Assembly: GCA_017446225.1 (NCBI GenBank)
Contig: JAFSRH010000016.1
Location: 62,001 to 126,000 of the forward strand
Reading direction: 5' to 3'
Length of the DNA stretch: 64,000 nt
DNA from: Oscillibacter sp.
Lineage (GTDB): Bacteria > Bacillota > Clostridia > Oscillospirales > Oscillospiraceae
The stretch's first letter is position 1. Each line of letters begins with the position of its first letter. The position numbers and the translations under genes are program-made. The notes beneath the pieces were generated by a model that ran no database searches, was not told the origin of the DNA, and saw only the letters and a list, made by a program, of their open reading frames with translations. Positions 1 to 9,236 of this stretch are shown here, one piece after another.

Positions 1-32
1 AAATCCGGGAACAGACCCAGAATATCGAGTGA
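1..32 (+). CDS. yicC: YicC family protein, C-terminal end only
   Basis: The first 32 bases read in one frame as IREQTQNIE followed by TGA (bases 30-32). This matches the conserved C-terminal end of YicC proteins (DUF1732, a family linked to endoribonuclease activity), which usually close with a peptide like IREQVQNIE. YicC normally sits directly upstream of remA and gmk in Firmicutes, and that is the case here. Only the last nine residues are in the window, so identity rests on this short match plus synteny. Confidence 0.75.
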   Translation, partial: IREQTQNIE

Positions 33-44
33 CGGTGAACAGGG

Positions 45-296
45 ATGACGCTTTACAATATAGGCTTTGGCAGTTTCGTGACGCGTGAACGCGTGATTGC
101 GGTCGTGGGGCCGGACTCCGCGCCCATGAAGCGCGTCATACAGGAGAGCCGGGAGCGCGGCGCGTTGATTGACGCCACTTTCGGCAGAAAAACCGCGTCC
201 GTGTTCATCATGGACAGCGGACACGTGGTCCTGTCAGCGCTCCCGCCGGAGCGCTTTCGCGAACAGGAACCGGACAGCGAACAGAACAGTGTGTGA
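45..296 (+). CDS. remA: RemA family extracellular matrix regulator (DUF370)
   Basis: An 83-residue protein of the RemA/DUF370 family, a small DNA-binding regulator that controls biofilm matrix and osmoprotection operons in Bacillus. The family core is visible: NIGFGSFV near the N-terminus, SAPMKRVIQ, and [10 protein letters not shown] followed by [13 protein letters not shown]. The last roughly ten residues are an acidic, non-conserved tail. It lies between yicC and gmk, the usual place. The target genes in this organism cannot be told from sequence. Confidence 0.9.
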   Translation: MTLYNIGFGSFVTRERVIAVVGPDSAPMKRVIQESRERGALIDATFGRKTASVFIMDSGHVVLSALPPERFREQEPDSEQNSV

Positions 297-311
297 CGAA
301 AGGAGGAGCGC

Positions 312-908
312 ATGACACAGGGCCGCTTGTTTATCGTTTCGGGTCCTTCGGGAGTGGGGAAGAGTACCGTTTTAAAGACGCTTCTGGAACGGCGGAAAAA
401 TGCCCGTTTTTCGGTTTCGGCCACCACCCGGCCCATCCGGGAGGGAGAGGTTGACGGCGTGCACTACCACTTCCTGAGCGTGGAGACGTTCCGCGAATGG
501 ATCGCGGAGGAGGATTTCTTGGAGTACGCCGAGTACGTGGGGAACTTCTACGGAACCCCCAGAAAGTTTGTGGAAGCGGCCCTTGAAGCCGGTCAGGATA
601 TCATTTTAGATATTGAGATTCAAGGCGCGTTACAGGTGGAGAAGCGGCGGCCGGACGCCGTCAAAATTTTCATCGCTCCGCCCAGTTGGGAGGAACTCGA
701 ACACCGCCTGAAGTCCCGGGGCACGAACACCCCGGAGGATATACAGAAACGCCTCGTCCGCGCCAAGGTGGAGGTACAGACCGCCCACACGTACGACTAT
801 TTCGTCATCAACGACAACGTAGAAAACGCCGTGCGCGAATTGGACGCCATCATGACGGCCGAACACTGCAAGCCGAAAGAACGTATGTTGCTTCTTGCCG
901 ACACATAA
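312..908 (+). CDS. gmk: Guanylate kinase
   Basis: A 198-residue guanylate kinase, which phosphorylates GMP to GDP with ATP in purine nucleotide metabolism. The P-loop GPSGVGKST is at residues 11-19, and the GMP-binding region follows (SATTRPIREGEVDGVHY, then LEYAEYVGNFYGT). Length is normal for the family. The ATG is preceded by a strong Shine-Dalgarno, GAAAGGAGGAGCGC. It is translated between remA and rpoZ, a common arrangement in Firmicutes. Confidence 0.97.
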   Translation: MTQGRLFIVSGPSGVGKSTVLKTLLERRKNARFSVSATTRPIREGEVDGVHYHFLSVETFREWIAEEDFLEYAEYVGNFYGTPRKFVEAALEAGQDIILDIEIQGALQVEKRRPDAVKIFIAPPSWEELEHRLKSRGTNTPEDIQKRLVRAKVEVQTAHTYDYFVINDNVENAVRELDAIMTAEHCKPKERMLLLADT

Positions 909-961
909 CGTCAAATATAAAATCAAGCCGCACGGCGGCGGAAATGGAAGTGTAATGTCCT

Positions 962-1222
962 ATGATGTTGTATCCCGCCATGGGCGAACTGAGCGCCCAA
1001 ATTCATAACCGTTATATGCTCGTCAACGTGGTGGCCCGCAGGGCCAGACAAATCGCCGAGGCGTACGAGAACGCGCACCAGATTTTAGAGGAAAAGCCCG
1101 TTACCATGGCCATTCATGAGGTGGCGGACGGACTTTTGGAGGACCCGGAACAGGCCCTTGAGGCGTTGGAAGAGACGGAACCGGACACGGACCCCGAACC
1201 CGTGGAACCCAACGCGGAATAA
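962..1222 (+). CDS. rpoZ: DNA-directed RNA polymerase omega subunit
   Basis: An 86-residue omega subunit, which helps assemble and stabilise RNA polymerase. The N-terminal MMLYPAMGEL and the helix NRYMLVNVVARRARQIAEAY carry the RpoZ pattern. The segment KPVTMAIHEVADG matches the conserved second region. The last 30 residues are acidic and Pro/Glu-rich, longer than the minimal family core. An alternative in-frame ATG lies one codon downstream. It follows gmk and is 6 bases from priA, the typical order. Confidence 0.9.
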   Translation: MMLYPAMGELSAQIHNRYMLVNVVARRARQIAEAYENAHQILEEKPVTMAIHEVADGLLEDPEQALEALEETEPDTDPEPVEPNAE

Positions 1223-1228
1223 CGCTCC

Positions 1229-3700
1229 GTGGAACCTGTGGAGATTGCGGGAACCGCCGTCAGCGCCGCCCGGTACGATATCGACATCCCCTATGATTAC
1301 CTGATTCCGGCGGAGTTCGCGGAGCAGGTCCGCCCCGGCGTACGGGTCATGGTTCCGTTCGGGAAGGGTAACCGTCTTTGTGAGGGGATGGTACTTTCCG
1401 TCAGGCGCGGGGAAAAAGTTGTGGGATTAAAGCCGATTCTGGGCACACTGGATACGGAACCCGTGCTTGACGCCGCACAGCTCGCCCTTGCCTTCTGGAT
1501 GCGCCAGCGTTATTTCTGTACGCTCTATGATGTCATACACGCCATTCTCCCGGTCGATTTGTGGTACCGGATCCGGGAATTCTGGTCCCTGACGGACGAC
1601 TGGACGCGCTGTGAGGCCGAGATACGGACATGGAAACACGGTCCGGAACTGCTGGACGCCTTGCGGGACCACGGCGGCCGCGCCGATATCGACGCCTTGC
1701 GCGCCGTCTGTGACAAGGCCCGTCCGGTACTGCGCGCCATGGCCGAGGCGGGCGCCGTACGCTGTGAGGCTGATGTCAAACCCCGTACCCCGTCCGGAGG
1801 TCCTCCCAGAAGCGACCCGGCAACCCGGATGGCGGAACTTGCCGTTTCCGCGGCGGAGGCGCTTTCCATTGCCGAACACGCCCGCCGCCGTACGCCCATT
1901 CGCTACGAGGTGACGCGCCTTCTGGCCGCTTCCGGGAAACTCTCCGTGTCGGAAGTGTGCTACTTTACCGGCGCCAGTCCCCGGATGTTACGCGAAATGG
2001 AGAAGGCCGGACTGCTCCTCTTTTCGGATCCGCCCCCCGTGACGCCGGACGTCCCGGACGTTCCGCCGTCCCCGCTCACGCTCAACGCCGAACAGCAGGC
2101 CGCGTTTGACAAAGTCGCGGCCCTGATGGACCGTGACGAGGGCAACGTAGCGTTACTGCAAGGCGTCACGGGGAGCGGAAAGACACAGGTCTATCTCCGT
2201 CTGGCCGAAAAGGCGCTGGACATGGGCCGTACGGCGATGGTACTGGTGCCGGAAATTATCCTCACGCCGCAGGTCATGGGCAAGTTCCGGGCCTGTTTCG
2301 GCGAACAGGCCGCCTTACTGCACAGCGGCCTGAAACTCTCCGAACGTCACGCGCAATGGGAGCGTGTCCGGAACGGTACGGCCCGGGTCGTGCTCGGGAC
2401 GCGTTCGGCCATCTTCGCCCCGCTCCGCGCCCCGGCCCTGATCGTGCTGGACGAGGAACAGGAGGCAAGTTACGATTCGCAAAATACGCCGCGTTACCGT
2501 ACGCAGGACGTGGCCAAATATCTTTGCGCGCGCAATCGCGCCACGCTTCTGCTCGGTTCGGCCACGCCCGCCGTGGAAACCGCGTGGGAGGCCAGAACCG
2601 GCCGTTACCATTACGCCGCGCTTCGGCACCGTTACAACGAGCGCGGACTGCCGAAAGTCCTGATCAGCGACTTGCGGGAGGAACTCCGCGCCGGAAACGC
2701 CGGTCTGCTGGGCCGGGACCTGTGCCGGGAACTGTCCGAAAATCTCCAACGGGGGGAACAAAGCATTCTGTTCCTGAACCGCCGGGGCAGCAGCCGGATG
2801 TTGCTGTGTATGGAATGCGGACACGTCCCGGAATGTCCGCGCTGTAGCGTGCCCATGACCTACCACAGCGCCAACAACCGCCTGATGTGCCATTACTGCG
2901 GGCATTCGGAACGCGGTATGGACGTCTGTCCAACGTGCGGGGGCGTGTTGAAACATATCGGCGCGGGGACGCAGAAAGTCGAAGAGGAACTGCGCGCACG
3001 TTTCCCCGGGGTGGAAGCGCTCCGTATGGACGCCGATACCGCCGCCGGGAAACAGGGAAAACTCCTTGAAAAATTTGAGAAGGAACGGATTCCCATTTTA
3101 CTGGGTACGCAGATGGTCGCGCGCGGACTGGACTTTGAAAACGTGACGCTGGTCGGCGCGCTCCTTGCCGACACGTCCCTGTATCTGGACCACTACCGCG
3201 CCGCGGAACGGACCTTTAGCCTTCTCACGCAGGTGGTCGGACGCGCCGGACGCGGGTCCCGGCAGGGCCGCGCCGTTATCCAGACCTATCAGCCCGACAG
3301 CGACCTCATCCGGAGCGCCGCCGCGCAGGATTACGACCGCTTTTATCAAACGGAAATCAGAATCCGCCGCGCGCGCCGTTATCCGCCCTTCGCGGACCTG
3401 TTTACGCTGACGGTTTCGGGCGTGGAGGAACAGGCCGTGTTTTTAGCGGCCCTGAAAGTGCGCGACACCTTGCGAAACGTGTTCGCCGCCCCGGAACTGG
3501 CCCCCATGCGTCCGGAAATTCTGGGTCCGGCTCCCGCGCCCGTACTGCGTCTCAAGGGCCGCTACCGCTACCGGGTTCTGCTGGTGGCGAAAAACGAAAA
3601 GCCCGTCCGGGACAGGCTCGGGTGGCTCTCCGCGGAGTTTCTCCGGGACCGTGCCGCCCGCGGACTGCTCCTGTCCGTGGACTGCAACGGCGAAAACTGA
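1229..3700 (+). CDS. priA: Primosomal replication restart helicase PriA
   Basis: An 823-residue PriA, the 3'-5' helicase that reloads the replisome at stalled forks. Residues 1-110 form the DNA-binding domain (YDIDIPYDYLIP, VRVMVPFGKGNR). Walker A is GVTGSGKTQVY, the DEAH-type box is LDEEQEASY, and the helicase C-terminal half includes GTQMVARGLDFENVTLVG and VGRAGRG. Paired CxxC motifs (CMECGHVPECPRC, CHYCGHSERGMDVCPTC) bind two zinc ions. The start is a GTG six bases after the rpoZ stop, with a weak SD. Length is normal. Confidence 0.97.
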   Translation: MEPVEIAGTAVSAARYDIDIPYDYLIPAEFAEQVRPGVRVMVPFGKGNRLCEGMVLSVRRGEKVVGLKPILGTLDTEPVLDAAQLALAFWMRQRYFCTLYDVIHAILPVDLWYRIREFWSLTDDWTRCEAEIRTWKHGPELLDALRDHGGRADIDALRAVCDKARPVLRAMAEAGAVRCEADVKPRTPSGGPPRSDPATRMAELAVSAAEALSIAEHARRRTPIRYEVTRLLAASGKLSVSEVCYFTGASPRMLREMEKAGLLLFSDPPPVTPDVPDVPPSPLTLNAEQQAAFDKVAALMDRDEGNVALLQGVTGSGKTQVYLRLAEKALDMGRTAMVLVPEIILTPQVMGKFRACFGEQAALLHSGLKLSERHAQWERVRNGTARVVLGTRSAIFAPLRAPALIVLDEEQEASYDSQNTPRYRTQDVAKYLCARNRATLLLGSATPAVETAWEARTGRYHYAALRHRYNERGLPKVLISDLREELRAGNAGLLGRDLCRELSENLQRGEQSILFLNRRGSSRMLLCMECGHVPECPRCSVPMTYHSANNRLMCHYCGHSERGMDVCPTCGGVLKHIGAGTQKVEEELRARFPGVEALRMDADTAAGKQGKLLEKFEKERIPILLGTQMVARGLDFENVTLVGALLADTSLYLDHYRAAERTFSLLTQVVGRAGRGSRQGRAVIQTYQPDSDLIRSAAAQDYDRFYQTEIRIRRARRYPPFADLFTLTVSGVEEQAVFLAALKVRDTLRNVFAAPELAPMRPEILGPAPAPVLRLKGRYRYRVLLVAKNEKPVRDRLGWLSAEFLRDRAARGLLLSVDCNGEN

Positions 3701-3719
3701 TGAAAGGATTCTGAATACC

Positions 3720-4235
3720 ATGGCACTGCGAAACATTGTGGAACAGGGCGACCCGGTACTGACCAAACAGTGCCGGCCCGTACGGGACTTCAACCGCCGC
3801 CTCTGTGTTCTGCTGGACGATATGAAAGATACCCTTGCAAACGCGGGCGGGGCCGGACTGGCCGCGCCGCAGGTCGGCGTTCTGCGCCGGGTGTGTCTGG
3901 TCATGGACGAACAGATGGAAGAGTATTACGAACTGGTCAACCCGGAAATCGTGGAGGAGGACGGCGAACAGACCGGTTTAGAGGGCTGTCTGAGCGTACC
4001 GGGAAAGTGGGGCATTGTGACGCGTCCGGAACACGTGCGCGTCCGCGCACAGGACCGCGAAGGCAACTGGAAAGAGTACGAAGGCACCGGCCTGACCGCG
4101 CGCGCCTTTTGTCACGAAATCGCCCATCTGGACGGCCACCTGTACACGGAACTGATCGATCATTTCCTCTCGGACGAGGAACTGGAGGAGTACCAGCGAC
4201 AGCAGGACGAGTTGGAAGCGGAAAAGGGGGCGTGA
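3720..4235 (+). CDS. def: Peptide deformylase
   Basis: A 171-residue deformylase that removes the formyl group from the N-terminal Met of new proteins. The three family motifs are present: GGAGLAAPQVG (motif 1), EGCLSVPG (motif 2, with the metal-binding Cys) and CHEIAHLDG (motif 3, HExxH type). In motif 3 the usual FCHEIDHL Asp is replaced by Ala (HEIAHLDGH). The frame is open 23 codons further upstream inside priA, but MALRNIVEQGDPVL is the family N-terminus and has AAAGGA ahead of it. It is paired with fmt, four bases downstream. Confidence 0.96.
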   Translation: MALRNIVEQGDPVLTKQCRPVRDFNRRLCVLLDDMKDTLANAGGAGLAAPQVGVLRRVCLVMDEQMEEYYELVNPEIVEEDGEQTGLEGCLSVPGKWGIVTRPEHVRVRAQDREGNWKEYEGTGLTARAFCHEIAHLDGHLYTELIDHFLSDEELEEYQRQQDELEAEKGA

Positions 4236-4239
4236 ACGT

Positions 4240-5169
4240 ATGCGCGTGTTATTTATGGGGACGCCGGAATTCGCGGCGGCGTCCTTGCGCGCGCTGACGG
4301 AGGCGGGCCATACGGTTTGCGGCGTGTTCACCCAGCCGGACCGGCCCAAAAACCGGGGCCATAAACTCACCGCGTCCCCGGTCAAGGAGTACGCGCTTTC
4401 GCGGGGACTTCCCGTCTTTCAGCCGCTGACGCTCCGCGACCCCGACACGCTGGAACGTATCCGGACCCTTGCGCCGGAATTAGTCGTTGTCGCCGCCTAC
4501 GGAAAGATTCTGCCGGAAGCGGTCTTGCAAATTCCGCTTTACGGCTGTGTCAATGTCCATTCGTCCCTGTTGCCGGCCTATCGGGGGGCGGCGCCCGTCA
4601 ACTGGGCCATTCTCAGAGGCGAAACCCGGACCGGCGTCACGATCATGTATATGGCCAAGGAACTGGACGCCGGAGACATCATTCTGCAACGTCAAACCGA
4701 GATCGGGCCGCAGGAGGACGCGCTGTCCCTGACCAACCGTCTGGCCGTAATCGGCGCGGAAGCGTTACTGCAAGCGGTGTCCGCGATTGCGGCCGGGACC
4801 GCGCCCCGCTTCGCGCAGGACCCGGAGCGCGTCACGTACGCGCCCTTGCTGTCAAAGGACCTGTCGCCGGTGGACTGGACCCGGTCCGCGCGGGAAATTC
4901 ACTGTCAGATACGCGGCCTGTACCCGTGGCCATGCGCGACCACGGACGCGATCGGCGGGGAAACGCTGAAACTGTTCGCCTCCGAGGTCACCGGCGAGAA
5001 AACCGGCCTCCCGCCCGGTACGGTCACCGATACCGGCAAGGACGGTATCGGCGTGGCGTGCGGGGACGGAACCGTGCTCCGTGTCACGGAATTGCAGGCG
5101 CGGGGCAAAAAACGTATGTCCGCCGCAAGCTATCTTTTGGGACACCCTGTTTCCGTGGGAATTCTGTAA
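4240..5169 (+). CDS. fmt: Methionyl-tRNA formyltransferase
   Basis: A 309-residue enzyme that formylates initiator Met-tRNA using 10-formyl-THF. The N-terminal Rossmann domain begins MRVLFMGTPEFAA. The catalytic region contains NVHSSLLPAYRGAAPVNWAI (Asn and His of the active site) and KELDAGDII (catalytic Asp). The C-terminal OB-like tRNA-binding domain covers about residues 210-309. It works with def, directly upstream, in the formylation-deformylation cycle. Length and start are standard. Confidence 0.97.
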   Translation: MRVLFMGTPEFAAASLRALTEAGHTVCGVFTQPDRPKNRGHKLTASPVKEYALSRGLPVFQPLTLRDPDTLERIRTLAPELVVVAAYGKILPEAVLQIPLYGCVNVHSSLLPAYRGAAPVNWAILRGETRTGVTIMYMAKELDAGDIILQRQTEIGPQEDALSLTNRLAVIGAEALLQAVSAIAAGTAPRFAQDPERVTYAPLLSKDLSPVDWTRSAREIHCQIRGLYPWPCATTDAIGGETLKLFASEVTGEKTGLPPGTVTDTGKDGIGVACGDGTVLRVTELQARGKKRMSAASYLLGHPVSVGIL

Positions 5170-5184
5170 AGTGAGGTACGCGTT

Positions 5185-5904
5185 ATGTTTTATCACAGCG
5201 GAGGCGTGGCAAGCGCCGATTTGATTTACCTGATTTTGTTGATCCCCGTCATGATTCTGTCCGTGTGGGCACAGGCGCAGGTCAGCGGGAATTTCCGGAA
5301 ATACAGTCAGGTCCGGTGCGCGCGGGGCATGACCGGACGCGAAGCCGCCGAAGCGGTACTCCGCGCTCATCACGTTTCAGGCGTGGGAATCCGTCCGTGC
5401 GCCGGGTCCCTGACCGACCACTACAACCCGCAGGACAACTGTATTTATCTGTCCGAACCGGTCTATAATGTCGCCACGGTGGCGGCTGTGGGCGTGGCCT
5501 GTCACGAGGCCGGACACGCCGTGCAGTACGCGGAAAATTACGCGCCCGTACGCCTCCGCAGCGCCATTATACCCGCCACGCAGTTCGGCTCTCAGGCGTC
5601 CTTTCTCTTCCTGTTTCTGGGCATTATTCTGTATTTCCAGCCGCTTTTGTTCATTGGAATCGTCCTCTTCTCCCTGACGACCTTCTTCCAGCTCGTGACG
5701 CTCCCCGTGGAGTTTGACGCCTCCCGCCGCGCCGTACAGACCATTGAGACGTCCGGACTGCTCAGCGAAACGGAAACCGATGGCGCGAAAAAAGTCTTAA
5801 GAGCGGCGGCCCTGACGTACGTGGCGGCGCTTCTGATGTCGGCGCTTCAACTGTTGCGTTACGTGCTGATTTTCATGGCCCGCGACCGCCGGGGGCGCAG
5901 ATAA
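5185..5904 (+). CDS. Zinc metallopeptidase, YugP-like (membrane)
   Basis: A 239-residue membrane protein of the neutral zinc metallopeptidase family typified by Bacillus YugP (PF04298). The zinc motif HEAGH lies in VACHEAGHAVQYAE around residue 110. Hydrophobic helices occur at about residues 10-28, 132-175 and 210-228. A downstream acidic stretch (VEFDASRRA) fits the third zinc ligand region. The substrate is unknown. This gene commonly sits between fmt and rsmB in Clostridia, as here, and its stop overlaps the rsmB ATG by one base. Confidence 0.85.
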   Translation: MFYHSGGVASADLIYLILLIPVMILSVWAQAQVSGNFRKYSQVRCARGMTGREAAEAVLRAHHVSGVGIRPCAGSLTDHYNPQDNCIYLSEPVYNVATVAAVGVACHEAGHAVQYAENYAPVRLRSAIIPATQFGSQASFLFLFLGIILYFQPLLFIGIVLFSLTTFFQLVTLPVEFDASRRAVQTIETSGLLSETETDGAKKVLRAAALTYVAALLMSALQLLRYVLIFMARDRRGRR

Positions 5905-7232
5905 TGCCGCGCGCGGTCTCCGCGCGTGATACCGCGCTGGACGTGCTGACGGTCTGCCGCCGTCAAAACGCGTGGGCGGACGCCGCCTTGAACGCGCGAT
6001 TGCAACGCGCGCCGATGTCCGACAGAGAGGCGGCGTTGTGCGGGCGTCTGGTCTACGGCGTCATGCAGAACCGGATACTGCTGGACTTTTACCTTGACGC
6101 GTTCTGTACGCGCGGTCTCGACCGTTTACAGGAACCATTGCCTGACATTTTGCGTCTGGGCGCGTACCAGATTTTATTTTTAGACCGCGTCCCGGACCGC
6201 GCCGCCGTAAACGAGGCGGTCAATCAGGCCGCGCGCGCGGGCAGAAAACACGCCTCCGGCATGGTGAACGCGGTTTTACGGCGTCTGTCACGGGAAAAGG
6301 CGTCCCTTCCGGAGATTCCGGACGCGGACGCCCTGTCTGTGCGCTACAGTCACCCGCGCTGGCTTGCCGGACGCGTCCGCGAACTGCTCGGACCCGAAGA
6401 GGCCGAACGCTTCCTTGCCGAAAACAACCGGATACCGCCCATGACGGTACAGGTGAACCCGGAGCACACAAGCGTGGACGCGTTGCTCTCGGAACTGTCG
6501 GAACTGGGGGTAGCGGCGGCGCGGCACCCGTGGGTAGCGGGCTGTCTGGAACTGTCCGGAAGCGGCGCGCCAACGCGTCTGCCGCCGTTCCGGGCGGGGA
6601 AGTTTTATGTGCAGGACCCGGCGGCGCGGCTGGTCACGGACCTTGCGGGAATTCGCCCGGGGGCGTCCGTTCTGGACGTATGCGCGGCCCCGGGCGGGAA
6701 GTCGTTCGGCGCGGCGCTGGCGGCCGGCGCGGCCGGCTCCGTGCTGGCCTGTGACGTCAACGCGAACAAGTTGCGGCGCATCGCGGACGGCGCGGAACGC
6801 CTCGGACTGTCGGCGCGTATCCGCACGGCGCGCGCGGACGGACGCGTGTTTCACGCGGAATGGAACGCGGCCTTTGACGCCGTACTGGTGGACGCCCCTT
6901 GCTCCGGACTGGGAATCATCCGCAAAAAGCCGGACATCCGCTACCGTGACCCGGACGCGCTGTCGGCGTTGCCGGCGTTACAGTACGCGCTACTGGGCAA
7001 CGCGTCCGGGTACGTCCGCCCCGGCGGGACGCTCGTCTACTCTACCTGTACCGTACTTCCCGAAGAGAACGAAGGCGTGACGGAGCGTTTCCTGTCCGAA
7101 CATCCGGACTTTCGCCGCGTCCCGTTCACGCTTCCCACGGTCGGCGAAACGTCCGGACAGGCGACGTTATGGCCACAGCGGAACCGTACGGACGGCTTCT
7201 ATATTTGCCGAATGGAGCGGAACACGATATGA
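5904..7232 (+). CDS. rsmB: 16S rRNA (cytosine-967-C5) methyltransferase RsmB
   Basis: A 442-residue RsmB/Sun. The N-terminal NusB-like RNA-binding domain (residues 1-130, ARDTALDVL...YQILFLDRVPDRAAVNEAV) is followed by a SAM-dependent methyltransferase domain. The SAM-binding loop is DVCAAPGGKSFGAA. The two catalytic Cys are in VDAPCSGLGIIRKKPDI and VYSTCTVLPEENE. It starts at the TAATG junction with the metallopeptidase gene, so it is probably translationally coupled. Its TGA overlaps the next ATG (ATGA). Confidence 0.95.
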   Translation: MPRAVSARDTALDVLTVCRRQNAWADAALNARLQRAPMSDREAALCGRLVYGVMQNRILLDFYLDAFCTRGLDRLQEPLPDILRLGAYQILFLDRVPDRAAVNEAVNQAARAGRKHASGMVNAVLRRLSREKASLPEIPDADALSVRYSHPRWLAGRVRELLGPEEAERFLAENNRIPPMTVQVNPEHTSVDALLSELSELGVAAARHPWVAGCLELSGSGAPTRLPPFRAGKFYVQDPAARLVTDLAGIRPGASVLDVCAAPGGKSFGAALAAGAAGSVLACDVNANKLRRIADGAERLGLSARIRTARADGRVFHAEWNAAFDAVLVDAPCSGLGIIRKKPDIRYRDPDALSALPALQYALLGNASGYVRPGGTLVYSTCTVLPEENEGVTERFLSEHPDFRRVPFTLPTVGETSGQATLWPQRNRTDGFYICRMERNTI

Positions 7233-7420
7233 AAGAATACAGAGTTGCGGAAGCCAAGAACGGGAAAGCCGCCGAAAAGCTCATGAACGAAATGGCCCGG
7301 GACGGCTGGGAAGTCGTCAGCGTGACTTATTGGAGCTACTGGAAAACCTGTCTGCTCGTTACGTTCGCGCGGAAAAAAACTGAAAATTACTTGACAGAAC
7401 GCCGGAAAAGCGTATCATGA
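7229..7420 (+). CDS. Small DUF4177-like protein
   Basis: A 63-residue protein that starts MKEYRVAE and contains LMNEMARDGWEVVSV, the pattern of the DUF4177 family (short proteins with a conserved GWE). No function is known. It overlaps the rsmB stop by four bases (ATGA), so it is translationally coupled to it and is probably a real gene rather than a chance frame. Its last 10 codons contain the promoter of the following rlmN operon. Family assignment is by pattern only. Confidence 0.7.
   Translation: MKEYRVAEAKNGKAAEKLMNEMARDGWEVVSVTYWSYWKTCLLVTFARKKTENYLTERRKSVS
7391..7418 (+). promoter_or_regulatory. Sigma-A type promoter for rlmN-stp-pknB-rsgA
   Basis: TTGACA (7391-7396), a 16-base spacer and TATCAT (7413-7418). 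It lies wholly inside the 3' end of the DUF4177-like gene, about 29 bases before the rlmN ATG. Confidence 0.8.
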
Positions 7421-7446
7421 TAAAAGAAAGCACGCGGGGGAATGTT

Positions 7447-8493
7447 ATGCTGGATTTGAAATCCATGACGCCGGAAGAACTTTCCGAAGCCTTGCTGGGT
7501 ATGGGGGAACCGGCCTTCCGTGGAAAACAGTTGTTCCAATGGCTCCACCGGGGCGCGAAATCCTTTGACGAAATGACAAATCTGCCGAAGGGCCTGCGCG
7601 AAAAATTGCGGGAAAACGCCGTGCTCTCCCCGCCGCGCGTGGCCCGGAAACAGGTCTCGAAACTTGATGGCACCGTCAAGTATCTGTGGGAACTGCCGGA
7701 CGGAAACTGCGTGGAATCCGTGTTCATGCGCTATCGCCACGGAAATACGGTCTGCGTCTCGTCACAGGCGGGGTGCCGGATGGGCTGCGCGTTCTGCGCG
7801 TCCACGATTGCCGGAAAGGCGCGCGACCTGACGGCCGGGGAAATCCTCGATCAGGTCCTCTTTACGGCGTTGGACGTCGGGGACGCCGTCTCCAACATTG
7901 TCCTCATGGGCATTGGGGAGCCGCTGGACAACTTTGACGCCGTGCTGAAATTTCTGGATCTGGTCAACCGTCCGGACGGCCTGAACATTGGCATGCGGCA
8001 TATCTCCCTGTCCACGTGCGGCCTGATTCCGGGGATCCGGCGCCTTGCGGACTTGCGTTTGCAACTGACGCTCTCCGTCTCCCTCCACGCGCCCGACAAC
8101 GAAACGCGTTCCCGGCTCATGCCCGTGAACCGGGCCTATGACGTGGAAGCGCTCTTTACGGCCTGTTACGACTATTTCCAGCGGACGGGACGCCGGATTT
8201 CCTTCGAGTACGCCCTGATTGACGGCGTGAACGACCACGACTGGCAGGCCGAACGTCTGGCCGAACGCCTCCACGGTATGCCCGCCCACGTCAACCTGAT
8301 TCCGCTGAACCGCGTGACGGAACGGAATCTCCGTCCGTCCCGGCGTATGGGCGAGTTTCAGGCGCTTCTGGAACGCCGCGGCGTGACGGCGACGGTACGC
8401 CGCAGTCTCGGCGGAGATATTGACGCTTCCTGCGGACAGCTCCGCCGCAGAGCTTTGCAACTTTCTGATAAGAGAGGTGACGCTGAATGCTGA
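7447..8493 (+). CDS. rlmN: Dual-specificity 23S rRNA/tRNA adenine-C2 methyltransferase RlmN
   Basis: A 348-residue radical SAM enzyme that methylates A2503 of 23S rRNA and A37 of some tRNAs. The radical SAM cluster motif CRMGCAFC is near residue 110. Other family blocks are VLMGIGEPLDN, ISLSTCGLIPG and SLHAPDNETRS. The C-terminal catalytic Cys is in GGDIDASCGQLRR. An earlier ATG at 7417 is in frame but lies in the promoter -10, so MLDLKSMTPEEL is taken as the start. The 3' end overlaps stp by seven bases. Confidence 0.96.
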   Translation: MLDLKSMTPEELSEALLGMGEPAFRGKQLFQWLHRGAKSFDEMTNLPKGLREKLRENAVLSPPRVARKQVSKLDGTVKYLWELPDGNCVESVFMRYRHGNTVCVSSQAGCRMGCAFCASTIAGKARDLTAGEILDQVLFTALDVGDAVSNIVLMGIGEPLDNFDAVLKFLDLVNRPDGLNIGMRHISLSTCGLIPGIRRLADLRLQLTLSVSLHAPDNETRSRLMPVNRAYDVEALFTACYDYFQRTGRRISFEYALIDGVNDHDWQAERLAERLHGMPAHVNLIPLNRVTERNLRPSRRMGEFQALLERRGVTATVRRSLGGDIDASCGQLRRRALQLSDKRGDAEC

Positions 8494-9236
8494 TGTACGG
8501 CGCGACAGATATCGGCATGGTACGGAAAGAGAATCAGGACTCTTACGAAATCCGGACGGACCTTCCGTCCGGCCACGCGGCGGGCGTGGTCTGTGACGGC
8601 ATGGGCGGCCCCGCCGGGGGACAACTGGCAAGCGGTATCGCCGTACGCGCTTACATGGACTGTCTGGCACGGCTTCTGCTCTCCGGCATGGACACGCAGG
8701 AAGTACGGCAGGTTTCCCGCGAAGCCGTCTCGGAAGCCAACCGCGCCGTCTGGAGCGCGGCGCGGGAAATGGGATACCCCTCCATGGGTACCACGCTGGT
8801 TTCGGCGGTTGTGTGCAGGTCGGGCGTGCTGATTTCCAACGTGGGCGACAGCCGCGCCTACTACTTGAGCGACCATCGGATTATGCGCGTCACGCGGGAC
8901 CATTCGCTTGTGCAGGATATGATAGAGCGAGGGGAAATCAAACCGGAAGAGGCGCGCTTTCACCCCAAACGCAACCTGATTACGCGCGCGCTCGGCCCGG
9001 ATGAAACGGTAGCGTGTGATAACTATATCTGCTCCGTACGGCGCAATGACGCCTTGCTTCTGTGCACGGACGGCCTTGTAAACACGCTCACGGACCCGGA
9101 AATTCTGGAAATCGTGCGCGCGTCCGCGCCGGACCGCTGTCCGGCCCTCCTGATTGACGCCGCGCGCGGACGGGGCGCTCCGGATAATGTGACGGCGCTT
9201 CTCATACGCAATTCGGAAGGGGACGAATCATCATGA
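8487..9236 (+). CDS. stp: PP2C-type Ser/Thr phosphatase (Stp/PrpC)
   Basis: A 249-residue PPM/PP2C phosphatase that reverses phosphorylation by the partner PASTA kinase encoded next. Family metal-binding motifs are visible: GMVRKENQDSY at residues 10-20, VVCDGMGGPAGG, GTTLVSAVV, NVGDSRAYYL and the C-terminal GAPDNVTALL. The protein is cytoplasmic, with no signal or membrane helix. It overlaps both rlmN and pknB by a few bases, so the three are probably coupled in one operon driven from 7391. Confidence 0.95.
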   Translation: MLMYGATDIGMVRKENQDSYEIRTDLPSGHAAGVVCDGMGGPAGGQLASGIAVRAYMDCLARLLLSGMDTQEVRQVSREAVSEANRAVWSAAREMGYPSMGTTLVSAVVCRSGVLISNVGDSRAYYLSDHRIMRVTRDHSLVQDMIERGEIKPEEARFHPKRNLITRALGPDETVACDNYICSVRRNDALLLCTDGLVNTLTDPEILEIVRASAPDRCPALLIDAARGRGAPDNVTALLIRNSEGDESS

